From positions 1 through 64,000 of the forward strand of contig NZ_BDCA01000029.1 of assembly GCF_001613265.1 (NCBI RefSeq): DNA of 64,000 nt. The letters run 5' to 3'. The notes under the pieces were generated by a model, which did not search any database, was not told where the DNA came from, and saw only the letters and a list, made by a program, of their open reading frames with translations. The position numbers and the translations under genes were made by a program. The stretch is from Nocardia vermiculata NBRC 100427. GTDB lineage: Bacteria; Actinomycetota; Actinomycetes; Mycobacteriales; Mycobacteriaceae. Below, piece after piece: positions 1 to 8,796 of this stretch; the stretch's first letter is position 1; each line of letters begins with the position of its first letter.

Positions 1-765
1 ACCTAGGGCTTCGTGTTCTTCTCGACCACGCTGACCGCTCGTTGTCGGCTCCGGTAGGCGGATTCGCTCGGTCGTCTGACGCATCAGTAGAAGTCGCTCG
101 CGTGTGCGTTGCTGTCGCTCACGGCGTTCACGCAATCGTTCGGCGGCCTCTCGAACTCGGGGCAGACGCTCCTTCGCGCGCCGGCGGCGCTCATCTCGTT
201 CGCGTTGTCGTTCGAGTTCTCGTGCCCGTTCGCGCTGCCTGACGATTTCCCGGATGTTCTGCAAGCGTTTGCGTGCACGATCGGCTCTGTCCAGTTCATA
301 GACCCGGACCAACTCGAGCTGTTTCGACGCTAGAGTCCGGCCGACCTGTATAGCGCGCAGGGCGTCGGTTCTCGAGATTACTTGGTGGTTGAATTTACCT
401 GGAAAATCTCGGGACAGTGCGTGCATGTCGTTGGAGACGGAGCGGGGGATCTTCTCGCCGGCCACGGTTTCCCAGTCGGAGCGCGCTATCTTTCCGGAGT
501 CGATTCCGGCCCGCTCTCTGATCAGCTGCTCGCGTGCCTCCCGCTCGTTGAGACGGCCTGACTTGCGTTCGACCGCACGTATCCCCAGTCCTTCGGTGCG
601 CGCGCTGTCGATTATTCGCGAACCTTTTCCGGTTTCTATTTTGAACTGCCGAACCCACCCCCGATCGGCGGTTTCCCCTCGGATGTATGCACGACCGAGT
701 TCGAAGTACAGGCCTCGCTCGTAGTTGGATAACCCTCGCCGAATAGCATCATATTCGTCGGGCAC
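1..765 (-). CDS. Highly charged protein with possible PD-(D/E)xK nuclease domain (partial, C-terminus beyond left edge)
   Basis: An open frame without stops runs from a GTG at 765 to the left edge (255 codons seen). A G-rich ribosome-binding stretch lies just before the GTG, and the gene follows the 788-1291 gene by 22 bp, so the two look co-transcribed. Residues about 1-70 hold a helix with Glu22, then Asp53 (in RIIDSARTEG) and Glu66-x-Lys68 (in RAVERKSG), an order that fits the PD-(D/E)xK nuclease fold. A compact middle part follows, and from about residue 150 a long Arg/Glu-rich region likely forms coiled coil. I infer a nuclease-type toxin or DNA-processing protein. The pattern is short and could be chance; the frame itself is well supported by its length and composition. 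Confidence 0.6.
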   Translation of the reverse strand, partial: MPDEYDAIRRGLSNYERGLYFELGRAYIRGETADRGWVRQFKIETGKGSRIIDSARTEGLGIRAVERKSGRLNEREAREQLIRERAGIDSGKIARSDWETVAGEKIPRSVSNDMHALSRDFPGKFNHQVISRTDALRAIQVGRTLASKQLELVRVYELDRADRARKRLQNIREIVRQRERARELERQRERDERRRRAKERLPRVREAAERLRERRERQQRTRERLLLMRQTTERIRLPEPTTSGQRGREEHEALG

Positions 766-787
766 CTATTCACCCCCGCTGAATTTT

Positions 788-1291
788 TTACGTGGAGCCT
801 CGCTTTTTCTTCATGTCGCGGGCCGCCGAGGTGATCGCGTAGTCCGCCATACCCGGGCCGTCATCGTCGAGGAACAAGTAGTCGGTCATCGAGACCAAGC
901 TCCGCACGTCCTCGCCCGTGCCGTCATGCACTGCGGGACTGAAATCCGTATACAGCGGGGCACCGCTCCACTCCGGGTAGTTGCCCCATGTCATGCCCGC
1001 GCGCCGGATGAAGCATTCGCCGTAGAACCGAATGAACTGATCGGCGGCGTCCCGGTTGTCTGGTGAAAGTAGGCCGTTGCGGTCGCCGAAGAGATTCTTC
1101 GCAGCTTCGAGGATCTGTTTGGTCAGGGGCGACTTCCACCAGGCGTCGCCGTAGCCGGCGACACCTGGCACCGTTTCAGTGAGGAATGATCGCACTTGCG
1201 CTTCCATCTGTTCGGGTGCAACCCAATCCAGGTAGGCCTGGGTCTTGTCGTCGAATTCGATGTCGAACCCCATCTGTCCTGCGTCGCTCAT
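788..1291 (-). CDS. Small acidic protein of unknown function, possible partner/immunity protein
   Basis: The product has 167 residues, is rich in Asp and Glu in its first half and ends in a basic KKKRG stretch. An ATG at 1291 is preceded by GGGAG at good spacing. I recognise no family. It is the upstream partner of the charged nuclease-like gene that begins 22 bp downstream. Its size, acidity and coupling resemble immunity proteins of nuclease toxins, but toxin genes usually precede immunity genes, so this role is only a guess. Confidence 0.6.
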   Translation of the reverse strand: MSDAGQMGFDIEFDDKTQAYLDWVAPEQMEAQVRSFLTETVPGVAGYGDAWWKSPLTKQILEAAKNLFGDRNGLLSPDNRDAADQFIRFYGECFIRRAGMTWGNYPEWSGAPLYTDFSPAVHDGTGEDVRSLVSMTDYLFLDDDGPGMADYAITSAARDMKKKRGST

Positions 1292-1391
1292 GTCTGGCTC
1301 CCGTCGTCGATGGTTTGCCGGTCAGGCTATCTCGCTCTACCACGATGAAGACGACTGCCAGAGTGCCTGGAACAGAGGAGCCAGTCCGCAT

Positions 1392-1637
1392 TCACGGAAG
1401 TGTCCACAATCGTTCACAGGGCAACCGTCGGCACTGCGGATTCGGCTGCTCGAACATGACGGCCACAGCTGGATACTCGGCGACCCAGTGCATAACGAAC
1501 CGCAGGGCGGCCGACATGCACGCCACGAACCTGAACTCGTGCTCATTCGGGACGGTGATTCGGAGGTACAAACCTATGTCCGGCTCGTACGGCAACGGCG
1601 ATTCGAAGTGGGCTCCAGCTGGATCCACGAAGCTCAT
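1392..1637 (-). CDS. Hypothetical 81-residue protein
   Basis: A short gene lies 9 bp downstream of the 1647-2282 gene in the same direction. The product has a mixed composition with Trp, Phe and Met spread through it (for example RFVMHWVAEYPAVAVMF). No motif or family is recognised. Coupling to the upstream gene is the main support that it is real. Confidence 0.5.
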   Translation of the reverse strand: MSFVDPAGAHFESPLPYEPDIGLYLRITVPNEHEFRFVACMSAALRFVMHWVAEYPAVAVMFEQPNPQCRRLPCERLWTLP

Positions 1638-1646
1638 GGCGATCTT

Positions 1647-2282
1647 CTAGCGCTTGCTGGTCGGTGTGTAGTCGGCGAGGCCGGCTAGAACGTCGAGCAA
1701 CGTTTCCAGGTTCACTCCCTTCGGCAGGGGGACATCGTTGTCACGGCGCGGTAGGAATGCGAGACCGCGTGCGGCTGCCCGCTCGCGTGGTGTGCCGACC
1801 GGGGGGACGATCTTGCCTTCTCTGACGAGGAAGCTGTATGCACTGGCTTTCCGTTGGCAGTCGAATGCGCGGCATTCCTTGTGCTGCTGCATGATCCATT
1901 GCGCAGCCCAGACGGTGAGCGGCTGCTCGGGATGTGCGTGCGTGGCATCAGCCGCACCTGATGCCGCTGCGGCCCAGGTGACGGGAGGGCACACCGTTTC
2001 CAGATCGAACATCTCACACACTCGACTCGGGCTGTTGCTGACGGTCTCCAGGTCGTAGACGACCACCGCGTCGGCATTCAGACCGGCGGCGAGCCCGAGC
2101 GCGTGGCCGACAGGGTCGGGGACGTCGATCGGTGGCCGCACCGTATGCAGCGGTGCGTACCCGAGCCGTGCCGCGTGACGGTGCACTTCGAGCGCATGCC
2201 GCGGAGCCTGGGGACCTGAGATATCGACGCGCACCAGGCATATTGCGGTTGGCTGATGGCGGTGTCGGTTTCCGAAATCCAT
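1647..2282 (-). CDS. Hypothetical protein, weakly resolvase-N-domain-like
   Basis: The product has 211 residues. The first 110 contain alternating hydrophobic strands and an ADAVVVYDLETV segment that vaguely recalls the N-terminal fold of serine recombinases, but no catalytic Ser/Arg set is visible, so a recombinase is unlikely. The C-terminal half is basic. It heads a two-gene unit with 1392-1637 and is divergent from the XRE-type regulator at 2510, a common arrangement around Nocardia and Streptomyces regulator genes. Function unknown. Confidence 0.55.
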   Translation of the reverse strand: MDFGNRHRHQPTAICLVRVDISGPQAPRHALEVHRHAARLGYAPLHTVRPPIDVPDPVGHALGLAAGLNADAVVVYDLETVSNSPSRVCEMFDLETVCPPVTWAAAASGAADATHAHPEQPLTVWAAQWIMQQHKECRAFDCQRKASAYSFLVREGKIVPPVGTPRERAAARGLAFLPRRDNDVPLPKGVNLETLLDVLAGLADYTPTSKR

Positions 2283-2509
2283 TTGCCTGACCTTTCGTCG
2301 CGTGGCTGGATCAGCGCCCGCCGCCGTAGATCAGTCACCGTCTATCGGACGTCGCTGTGTGTTGATCGACGGAGCGGGCTACTGCTTTCTGCCCGTCGCG
2401 GGGTCTGAATCGAGTGTGGCCCACTGGTACTCGTGATCCCAGCCATGTCGGCGGTATGGAGGTCGTACGCTTCTCGTACGGAGCGTGGAGGCGACGATCA
2501 GGGGCGGCA

Positions 2510-3838
2510 ATGATTGTGACGACGTGGACGAAAGTGGAAGTCCGGGCTCTACGCGATACAGCTCTTCGCCGGACGCAGGAGGAATTTGCTGAATGTCTCG
2601 GATTCAAGGTCGAGACCATTCAGAAGTGGGAGCAGAAAGCCACCGTGGAGCGGCCGGTCAAAGGCCGGTCAGCCGAAGCTCTCGACACAGCGCTTGCGCA
2701 ACTCGAATCGGATCAGCGAGAACGTTTTCGGTCCGAGCTGTCCCGCTTGGAAGCGGACAATGCCCGGACCCCCACTCTCATTACTGCTTCCAGCGAACCA
2801 GGCACGGATGCAAAGGAGGTCGAGGAAGTGAGGCGGCGCGACTTCGGCAAGATGGCCGCAGCTGCGGGTGCGGCAATCTTGCTTCCGGACAACAACTCCG
2901 CCCGCATCGGCAGGGGCGACGTACAACGACTATTGGCCGGAGTAAATGCGCTCGAGCGCGCCGACCAGCAGCATGGTGGCGCAGGCCTCGTCGGCTACGC
3001 AGCGGATCGACTGGAGCGCGTCAAGGGGCTCCTCGACCGGGGAGTTTTCGACACCGCCACCGGGAACGCATTCATCAGCGCGGCCGGGGAGATGGCCGTG
3101 CTGTCCGGTTGGCTGGCCTACGACGCCGACCGGCACGTGCTGGCGCGACGCTGCTACGGCGACGCGATGGCGTTGGGCGCGGAAGCCGGCGACTCCGACC
3201 TTATGGCGCACACGTGTCTGTACTTGTCGAATCAGGCAGCGGCCCTTGCTCGTTATCCAGGCAGTCCGGGAGGAAGCCCGCACCGGGCTCTGCAGTTGAA
3301 CGACCGGGCGCGGGATCTCGTGAGGGGTCGGTCGGCGGGTCGCGTGCATGCACTCATCGGTTTGCGTGACGCGCAGGCATACGCGCTGCTGGGTGACCGG
3401 TCTGCGTTCGGTCGTTCCATTGCGACAGCGTGGCGGGAGTTGGAGCACGCAATGCAATTCGAGCCGTTGGAGGAGGTCCCGCAGTGGTTGCGGTTCGTTA
3501 CCTCCTCGGAGGTTGCGGATACCGAGGCACGAGGCTATGCGGATGTAGGTGACCTCTCGCGTGCTGTCGAGTTGTACGGCGCGGCCGTCGAACATCCGGC
3601 AGGACGACGAAACACGACGATCGTTCGGGCTTGGTCGGCGGCCACCCGGGCGCGAGCGGGCGACACCACCGGAGCATTGGAACATGGCATGTTCGCATTG
3701 GCCGGCCTGTCGGATATGTCGTCGACCCGCACTCTGAAGCGATTGAAGCCGGTACGGGATGCTGTCGCGGATGTTCCGGCTGGTGAGGAATTTCGGAACA
3801 AGTACGACTCTCTTACGGAGAAGGCAGCAACGCAATGA
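2510..3838 (+). CDS. XRE-family transcriptional regulator with TPR-like C-terminal domain
   Basis: The product has 442 residues. Residues about 5-45 form a helix-turn-helix of the Cro/C1 type (RRTQEEFAECLGFKVETIQKWE). A linker and a short hydrophobic patch (KMAAAAGAAILL) follow, then a long all-helical region typical of TPR-like regulators in actinomycetes. The start at 2510 is chosen because AGGGGCGG lies just upstream and the helix-turn-helix begins soon after; an in-frame ATG at 2456 would add an untypical leader. The stop overlaps the start of the acetyltransferase gene by 4 bp, so the two are translationally coupled. The ligand is unknown. Confidence 0.8.
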   Translation: MIVTTWTKVEVRALRDTALRRTQEEFAECLGFKVETIQKWEQKATVERPVKGRSAEALDTALAQLESDQRERFRSELSRLEADNARTPTLITASSEPGTDAKEVEEVRRRDFGKMAAAAGAAILLPDNNSARIGRGDVQRLLAGVNALERADQQHGGAGLVGYAADRLERVKGLLDRGVFDTATGNAFISAAGEMAVLSGWLAYDADRHVLARRCYGDAMALGAEAGDSDLMAHTCLYLSNQAAALARYPGSPGGSPHRALQLNDRARDLVRGRSAGRVHALIGLRDAQAYALLGDRSAFGRSIATAWRELEHAMQFEPLEEVPQWLRFVTSSEVADTEARGYADVGDLSRAVELYGAAVEHPAGRRNTTIVRAWSAATRARAGDTTGALEHGMFALAGLSDMSSTRTLKRLKPVRDAVADVPAGEEFRNKYDSLTEKAATQ

Positions 3839-4392
3839 CTATCGAGTTCCAGCACTATGACAATGACGGAGCGCGCGGTGTGCGTATGACCGTGGAGGAT
3901 GTGTATCGCCGCTCGTACGTGGATGCCATCGCCTCCGGTGACCCGTTCGACTCGCCTGAAGAATTCATGCGCCGCTTCGACTCCTATTCCAGCCCGCGGA
4001 ACACCGGTTTCGAATACGTGCTCGCGGTCGTCGGCGGTCGACCGGCGGGACAGATCTGGGGATGGCCGCTGCCACCGAACGCGGCGTGGTGGGGGAACTT
4101 GCATCTGGATGACCCGGACACAGATATCGAAGAGTTCACTGCAGAGGACGGGACTCGCACATTCGGTCTGAGCGAGATCATGGTGTGTACCGAGTACGCC
4201 GGTCAGGGTGTCGCCCGCGCGATGCATGACGAGCTGTTGGGGCGTCGTCCGGAGGGGCGAGCGACGCTGCTGGTGGAGCCGGACAATCCTCGTGCATATG
4301 AGCGCTATATCCGGTGGGGGTGGCGGCGGGTCGGGTACCTTCGCCCGAGCTGGCCCGACGCGCCACGGTTCGATGTGCTGATCCGTCCCTAA
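3835..4392 (+). CDS. GNAT-family N-acetyltransferase
   Basis: The product has 185 residues. The C-terminal half has the GNAT acetyl-CoA pattern: a strand (FGLSEIMVCTEYAGQGVARAMHDELL) with the GQGVA pyrophosphate loop, then a strand-helix ending in a NPRAYERYIRWGWRRVG motif near the C-terminus. The gene starts by a 4-bp ATGA overlap with the regulator and is followed after 29 bp by a kinase-like gene. The acceptor substrate cannot be read; small-molecule (antibiotic-like) acetylation is one possibility given the neighbour. Confidence 0.8.
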   Translation: MTIEFQHYDNDGARGVRMTVEDVYRRSYVDAIASGDPFDSPEEFMRRFDSYSSPRNTGFEYVLAVVGGRPAGQIWGWPLPPNAAWWGNLHLDDPDTDIEEFTAEDGTRTFGLSEIMVCTEYAGQGVARAMHDELLGRRPEGRATLLVEPDNPRAYERYIRWGWRRVGYLRPSWPDAPRFDVLIRP

Positions 4393-4421
4393 TCTGCGCC
4401 CTGCCCGCCGGAGATAGCAGC

Positions 4422-5021
4422 GTGGACGACATGAACAACGAGACCGATGCTGATTTTGCGGGTGCAGGTCAGGTCATACTCCTCAACGGTGCGTCGAGTT
4501 CGGGCAAGTCGAGCATCGCGCGGCAGTTGCTGATCGATCTCGATCGTCCCTTCTTTCATATGAGCGTCGACATGTTCGGCGCGATGCGCTCGCAGGTTCG
4601 AACTCGCGAACTCGACGGTGATGCGCTCGCCGACACCCTTCGGCGAACCAGGGCAGGCTTCCATCGCGCGGTCGCAGCGATGGCGTCGGCCGGCAACAAC
4701 GTCGTGATGGATCACGTCCTCAGTGAACCTTGGCGGCTACGGGACTGTCTCGCGGTTACCATCGGCATCGATGTCATCTTTGTCGGTGTCCACTGCCCAC
4801 TCGATGAACTGCGACGTCGCGAAGAGCAACGCGGCGATCGCCTCCCTGGCACCGCGGCCGAACAGGCCGGTGTGGTCCATGCGCACGGTATCTACGACCT
4901 CGAAGTCGATACCGGTCGCAACGCCACCGAGGTCTGCTCCGCTCGAATCAAGACACTCATCGATCAGGGGAGATCTGTTCGAGCCTTCGACCGACTCCGC
5001 GCAGGAGAAGAACACGATTGA
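4422..5021 (+). CDS. Chloramphenicol 3-O-phosphotransferase-like P-loop kinase
   Basis: The product has about 199 residues. Near the N-terminus is a Walker A loop LNGASSSGKSS, typical of the chloramphenicol phosphotransferase-like family, followed by HMSVDMFGAM, where an Asp of this family acts in catalysis. DVIFVGVHCPLDELRRREEQRGDR gives the second strand and Arg-rich lid. I chose the GTG at 4422, which has GGAG eight bases upstream; an ATG at 4431 is the alternative. Family members phosphorylate small hydroxylated molecules; the substrate here is unknown and resistance to chloramphenicol is not implied. Confidence 0.75.
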   Translation: MDDMNNETDADFAGAGQVILLNGASSSGKSSIARQLLIDLDRPFFHMSVDMFGAMRSQVRTRELDGDALADTLRRTRAGFHRAVAAMASAGNNVVMDHVLSEPWRLRDCLAVTIGIDVIFVGVHCPLDELRRREEQRGDRLPGTAAEQAGVVHAHGIYDLEVDTGRNATEVCSARIKTLIDQGRSVRAFDRLRAGEEHD

Positions 5022-5115
5022 TCCATCCGGACGACGAAGCCTTGGGAGCTGAGGGCAACATGGGTCGGCAGTAAATAGGTCGAGTGATGGGGTGTGGGCG
5101 CTCTAGTATCGCCCG

Positions 5116-6135
5116 GTGGTTAATGCGGTGAACCGGCAGTGGGTGTTGCGGCGGCGGCCGGTTGGGGCGGTGCGGGACGAGGATTTCGAGCTGCGGAGTG
5201 TGCCGGTGCCGACACCGGGGGCGGGGGAGGCCTTGGTTCGGGTGCGTTGGCTGGGGATCGATCCCACCCAGCGAGGCTGGCTGAATGCGGCCGAAAACTA
5301 TATCGATGCCGTGCCGGTCGGTGCGGTGATGCGTGGTAGTGGTGTCGGCCAGGTGGTGGCCTCCAACGATCCCGATTGTCCGGTGGGGAGTTGGGTCGCG
5401 GGAATGGTGGGGTGGCAGGACTACGTTGTCCGGACGGCCGGCGGGTTGTTCGGACTGAACGTGGTGCCCGATGGGGTACCGCCGACGGCGATGCTGAGTC
5501 TGTTCGGAGCGCCCGGGTTGACCGCATATTTCGGCATGACCGACGTCGGTCGTCCCGAACCCGGCCAGACGGTGCTGGTATCGGCAGCGGCCGGCGTCAC
5601 CGGTTCCATTGCCGGACAGATTGCCAAAGCGTTGGGTTGCACAGTGATCGGCATCGCCGGTGGTCCGGAAAAATGCTCGTGGATTACCGAGCACGCGGGC
5701 CTGGATGCCGGCATCGACTACAAGAACGATGATATCGATGCCTGTCTGACCAGACTCGCTCCCGGCGGCGTCGACGTCTTCTTCGACGGGGTGGGCGGTC
5801 GCGTCCTCGAACATGGTTTGGCACATCTGGCTCGCCATGCGCGGGTCGTTCTGGCCGGGGCCATCTCTTCCGGATATCAAGGTGTCGATCCGGAATGTGG
5901 TCCGCGGAATTACATGCGGCTGGCCCTGGACCGAGCACGTATGGAGGGGTTCATCTTCCTCGATTACCTCGATCGCTTTCCCGAGGCCTTCACGGCGTTG
6001 CACGACTGGCAGGCGCGGGGAGCGATCATCGTCGCCGAAACCGTCAGTAGCGGACTGGAATCCGCGCCGAGTGCATTACGCGCCGTTTTCGAGGGCCGTA
6101 ACCTCGGTAAACAATTGGTCAAGATAATGCCCTGA
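5116..6135 (+). CDS. NADP-dependent medium-chain dehydrogenase/reductase (LTB4-dehydrogenase/CurA-like)
   Basis: The product has 339 residues. The N-terminal GroES-like domain contains the GIDPTQRGWL segment typical of zinc-independent prostaglandin/leukotriene reductases, and no structural-zinc cysteine set is seen. The Rossmann domain has VSAAAGVTGSIAGQIAKALGC (AAxGxxG) at about residue 155-175 and DVFFDGVGG further on. These enzymes reduce alpha,beta-unsaturated ketones with NADPH in the cytoplasm. The start is GTG at 5116. The gene appears monocistronic. Confidence 0.85.
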   Translation: MVNAVNRQWVLRRRPVGAVRDEDFELRSVPVPTPGAGEALVRVRWLGIDPTQRGWLNAAENYIDAVPVGAVMRGSGVGQVVASNDPDCPVGSWVAGMVGWQDYVVRTAGGLFGLNVVPDGVPPTAMLSLFGAPGLTAYFGMTDVGRPEPGQTVLVSAAAGVTGSIAGQIAKALGCTVIGIAGGPEKCSWITEHAGLDAGIDYKNDDIDACLTRLAPGGVDVFFDGVGGRVLEHGLAHLARHARVVLAGAISSGYQGVDPECGPRNYMRLALDRARMEGFIFLDYLDRFPEAFTALHDWQARGAIIVAETVSSGLESAPSALRAVFEGRNLGKQLVKIMP

Positions 6136-6325
6136 GTGCGGTTACGGATGTCGACGTGCAGAATCTTGCCGCATCACTCGGCGAGCGGGGTCGTCGTGCC
6201 GCGGCTCTGCTTGCTGCGGTCGGTCGATAGCTCGATTGGCTTGTGCCGGTATGGTCGTCATGACCGCGGTGCGAATCCGAGGGCAGGTGGAAGCCGGCTG
6301 ATCCGGTGCTCCCGAGGAGGCCAGG

Positions 6326-7216
6326 GTGAATACGATGTCGACCGCGCGCGACGAAGGCAACCGGACCAAGCGCCCTTCCCGCGCTTCCTTCGCATGGATG
6401 GTGGCGGGCGCGGTCGTTGTCGGCGTGATCGCAGGGTTGACCGCGGCGGGGCCGGGGCCTATTCCGTTGCTGGGGGCAGTCCTGGCGGTTGCGGTGTATT
6501 GGGTGGTGATGCGTCGTCTCGTGCATCGTTCTACGCCGGAGATCGCCTGGCAGGGCGCCGTCGGTTCGGTACTGTCCGGGATCGCTGTCGGGCTCGGATT
6601 CGTGCTCGTTTCCGTCGGCCTGATTACCGCGTTCGGCGGCTACTCGTTCTCGTGGACGGGAAATGGTGTCTGGGCGGTGGTTTGGTCCGCGGTCGTGGTA
6701 CAGTGCGCTGCCGCGGTCACCGAGGAACTCATGTTCCGTGGCTTCGTCCTGCAGGCGGTGGAGCAGTGGTGGGGTAGCGGTGTTGCGCTCGCGGTCACGG
6801 GGGTGTTGTTCGGGGCTGTTCACTTGATGAATCCTGGTGCGACACTGTGGAGTGCGGTGGCCATCGCTGTCGAGGCGGGCGTCATGCTGGGGGCGGCGTT
6901 CGTGTGGCGGCGCAGCATCTGGTTCGTGGTGGGGCTGCATTTCGCGTGGAACGCGGCGGTGCAGTTGCTCGGTATCCCGGTTTCGGGACACAACTCCGAG
7001 GGCCTGTTCGCTGTCGAGTCCCACGGAGCCGTCGCGCTCACCGGTGGTGCATTCGGCTTGGAGGCCTCGGTCGTGCCCGTTGTCACCGGGGTGCTGATCA
7101 GCGTTTCGATGCTCGTATTCGCGTACCGTGGCGGGAGTCTGAGGGCCCGCCCTGTTGCGAGGTCAGCGTCGCGAGTAGCTGCCGAGGCTCGTCCAGGTAG
7201 AGGCTTATCCGATTGA
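6326..7216 (+). CDS. CPBP-family intramembrane metalloprotease
   Basis: The product has 296 residues and about eight hydrophobic segments. The family signature EELMFRG (EExxxR) is at about residue 135, followed by FGAVHLMNP and HFAWNAAVQ, which supply the metal-binding His residues of the CAAX-protease/bacteriocin-processing fold. GTG at 6326 has AGGAGG five bases upstream; ATG at 6335 is the alternative. Its 3' end overlaps the convergent gene at 7098-7982 by 119 bp. The substrate is unknown. Confidence 0.8.
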   Translation: MNTMSTARDEGNRTKRPSRASFAWMVAGAVVVGVIAGLTAAGPGPIPLLGAVLAVAVYWVVMRRLVHRSTPEIAWQGAVGSVLSGIAVGLGFVLVSVGLITAFGGYSFSWTGNGVWAVVWSAVVVQCAAAVTEELMFRGFVLQAVEQWWGSGVALAVTGVLFGAVHLMNPGATLWSAVAIAVEAGVMLGAAFVWRRSIWFVVGLHFAWNAAVQLLGIPVSGHNSEGLFAVESHGAVALTGGAFGLEASVVPVVTGVLISVSMLVFAYRGGSLRARPVARSASRVAAEARPGRGLSD

Positions 7217-7982
7217 CTTCTCCGGTCTTTGTTCGAGAAGCGAACATCGCTGGAAGCGTCGCTTTGACAGTCGATTTCAGAGCCAGGCCGACCACCGTTC
7301 CGTCGGTGTTGGGCAGGAAAAGGTGACTCTCGCGGATGGCCGGCGCCGTTTCCGAAAAACGAGGCCGCGATTCGAGTGCCGCGATATCGCTTCGCTCGAC
7401 GACAGTCACGACCTTCCCGGATTGACGCAGAACCAGCGATGTCTCGGTCAGATAGTGCGGATTGGTGCGATGAACCGCCAGGTAGCCGAACATGGCGAGT
7501 AGCGACCATACTGAGATCAGAGCCACGGCCACCCGAAGCCACATCCAGGGCAGCAGCAGATGCAGCACCACGATCTCGATGACGGTCGCCACGGCGAATG
7601 CCACCGGCAGTACGAGTGTTCCTTTGTTCGCGGTGAGCACGACGGCACCAGGCTCCACTCCCGAACACCGTCCCCGGGCCCACAGCCACAACGCTCGGTA
7701 GGCCCTGAGCTCGGCTCGAACGAGTGCTGGTATTGGGGAACGGCCGAGTACGCGGGCAGTGGCCTCCCGCAGCCGGTCGCCGCGCCGTACCCCCGCCACG
7801 ACCGCGATACTCAGTCCCAGCATCAGTGCGCACGTCAGCGGGACCTCCACGGTGACGAACAACCACATCGCTTGGCGCCCGGTGATCTTTCCGGACGCGG
7901 CCAAGATCGCGTCGACGGCGACGACGAACACCGTGACCAGCTGCGCGACCTGTTGGAACCGTCGAATCCACATGGTATTCAT
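7098..7982 (-). CDS. Membrane protein of unknown function
   Basis: The product has 294 residues with about four transmembrane segments in the first 190, then a soluble C-terminal domain of roughly 100 residues that looks PH-like (strands NPHYLTETSLVLRQSG to LALKSTVKATLPAMF). It starts by an ATGA overlap with the stop of the MerR-type regulator, so the two form an operon, and the regulator probably controls it. The 3' end overlaps the convergent CPBP gene by 119 bp, mostly through a low-complexity basic tail. No family assigned. Confidence 0.65.
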   Translation of the reverse strand: MNTMWIRRFQQVAQLVTVFVVAVDAILAASGKITGRQAMWLFVTVEVPLTCALMLGLSIAVVAGVRRGDRLREATARVLGRSPIPALVRAELRAYRALWLWARGRCSGVEPGAVVLTANKGTLVLPVAFAVATVIEIVVLHLLLPWMWLRVAVALISVWSLLAMFGYLAVHRTNPHYLTETSLVLRQSGKVVTVVERSDIAALESRPRFSETAPAIRESHLFLPNTDGTVVGLALKSTVKATLPAMFASRTKTGEVNRISLYLDEPRQLLATLTSQQGGPSDSRHGTRIRASKR

Positions 7983-8779
7983 TCGATATCCGTCGGTGTC
8001 GAGGACCGAGCGAGCAGTCCTTGCCGAACCAGCCGGACGACCGCGCGCTGCGCGGGATCGGAGATCATATCGTCGAGTGTCAGCGCCTCATTCGGCTCTC
8101 CGCAGGCCCGCTCCGCCTGGGGGAGCAGCGCCTGCTGGTGCTCGAACAGTCCCAGAATCCGGTCGGCGACAGCCGCTATCTGTGGCTGTGCCGTCTCCGG
8201 ACTGCGGCCTTCGAGATCGGACCAGTCCGCGAGCGCCATCAGGTACCGCTCGCGTCGGTCGGGGTCGGTTACCGTCTCCTCGTACACTCCGAGCAAATTT
8301 TCCGGTGCTTTTCCGGACATCACGAGCGCCTCGACCAGGTCCCGGTCGCGTCGCAGGGCCGATCCGGCGGTACGGGAGTTGTCGATGGTCTCGGACAGTG
8401 CTGCGGAAAGTCGCGAAGGGAGCGCAGAGATACCTTGGCCTCGTTCGGCTTCGGCGAGCATGGCCGCGAGTTGTTCCCGGCGCCGGGCGAGTTCGGCCTG
8501 TTCGTGTTCGACGTCGCGCACAAGTTCCCGCAAATCCGCGACGATATCGCGGATGTCCTCATCGGGCTTGTCTTCGGCGAGGATGGCGGCCACCGAACCC
8601 AGCGGAACTCCGCGGGCCGCCAGCCAACGGATACGCATGAGCCGGACAGCATCGTCGACGGTGTATTCCCGGTACCCGTTGGGCAGCCGTCGCGGTTCCT
8701 CGAGCAGCCCCAGCCGGTGGTAGTGGCGCACCGTCCGCGTGGTGGTGTCGGCGATCGCCGCGAGCTTTCCTATCCGCAT
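7979..8779 (-). CDS. MerR-family transcriptional regulator
   Basis: The product has about 266 residues. The N-terminal winged helix is typical: MRIGKLAAIADTTTRTVRHYHRLGLLEEPRRLPNGYREY is the MerR DNA-binding consensus, followed by a coiled-coil dimerisation helix (ELVRDVEHEQAELARRREQLAAML). The C-terminal effector domain has no evident Cys metal site, so a small-molecule or TipA-like sensor is more likely. The start at 8779 fits the family; an upstream in-frame ATG at 8797 would lie inside a palindromic operator candidate. It is the first gene of an operon with the membrane protein at 7098. Confidence 0.85.
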   Translation of the reverse strand: MRIGKLAAIADTTTRTVRHYHRLGLLEEPRRLPNGYREYTVDDAVRLMRIRWLAARGVPLGSVAAILAEDKPDEDIRDIVADLRELVRDVEHEQAELARRREQLAAMLAEAERGQGISALPSRLSAALSETIDNSRTAGSALRRDRDLVEALVMSGKAPENLLGVYEETVTDPDRRERYLMALADWSDLEGRSPETAQPQIAAVADRILGLFEHQQALLPQAERACGEPNEALTLDDMISDPAQRAVVRLVRQGLLARSSTPTDIE

Positions 8780-8796
8780 ATCCCAAGCTTCAACCA

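Noticed and set aside
1647-2282. Serine recombinase/mobile element
   Set aside because: Only a faint resemblance to the resolvase N-domain, with no catalytic Ser or Arg set and no terminal repeats; no other transposase or integrase is seen in the window.
6136-6777. 213-codon plus-strand frame after the reductase gene
   Set aside because: Most of it overlaps the CPBP protease gene in another frame and it is Arg/Gly-rich without motifs.
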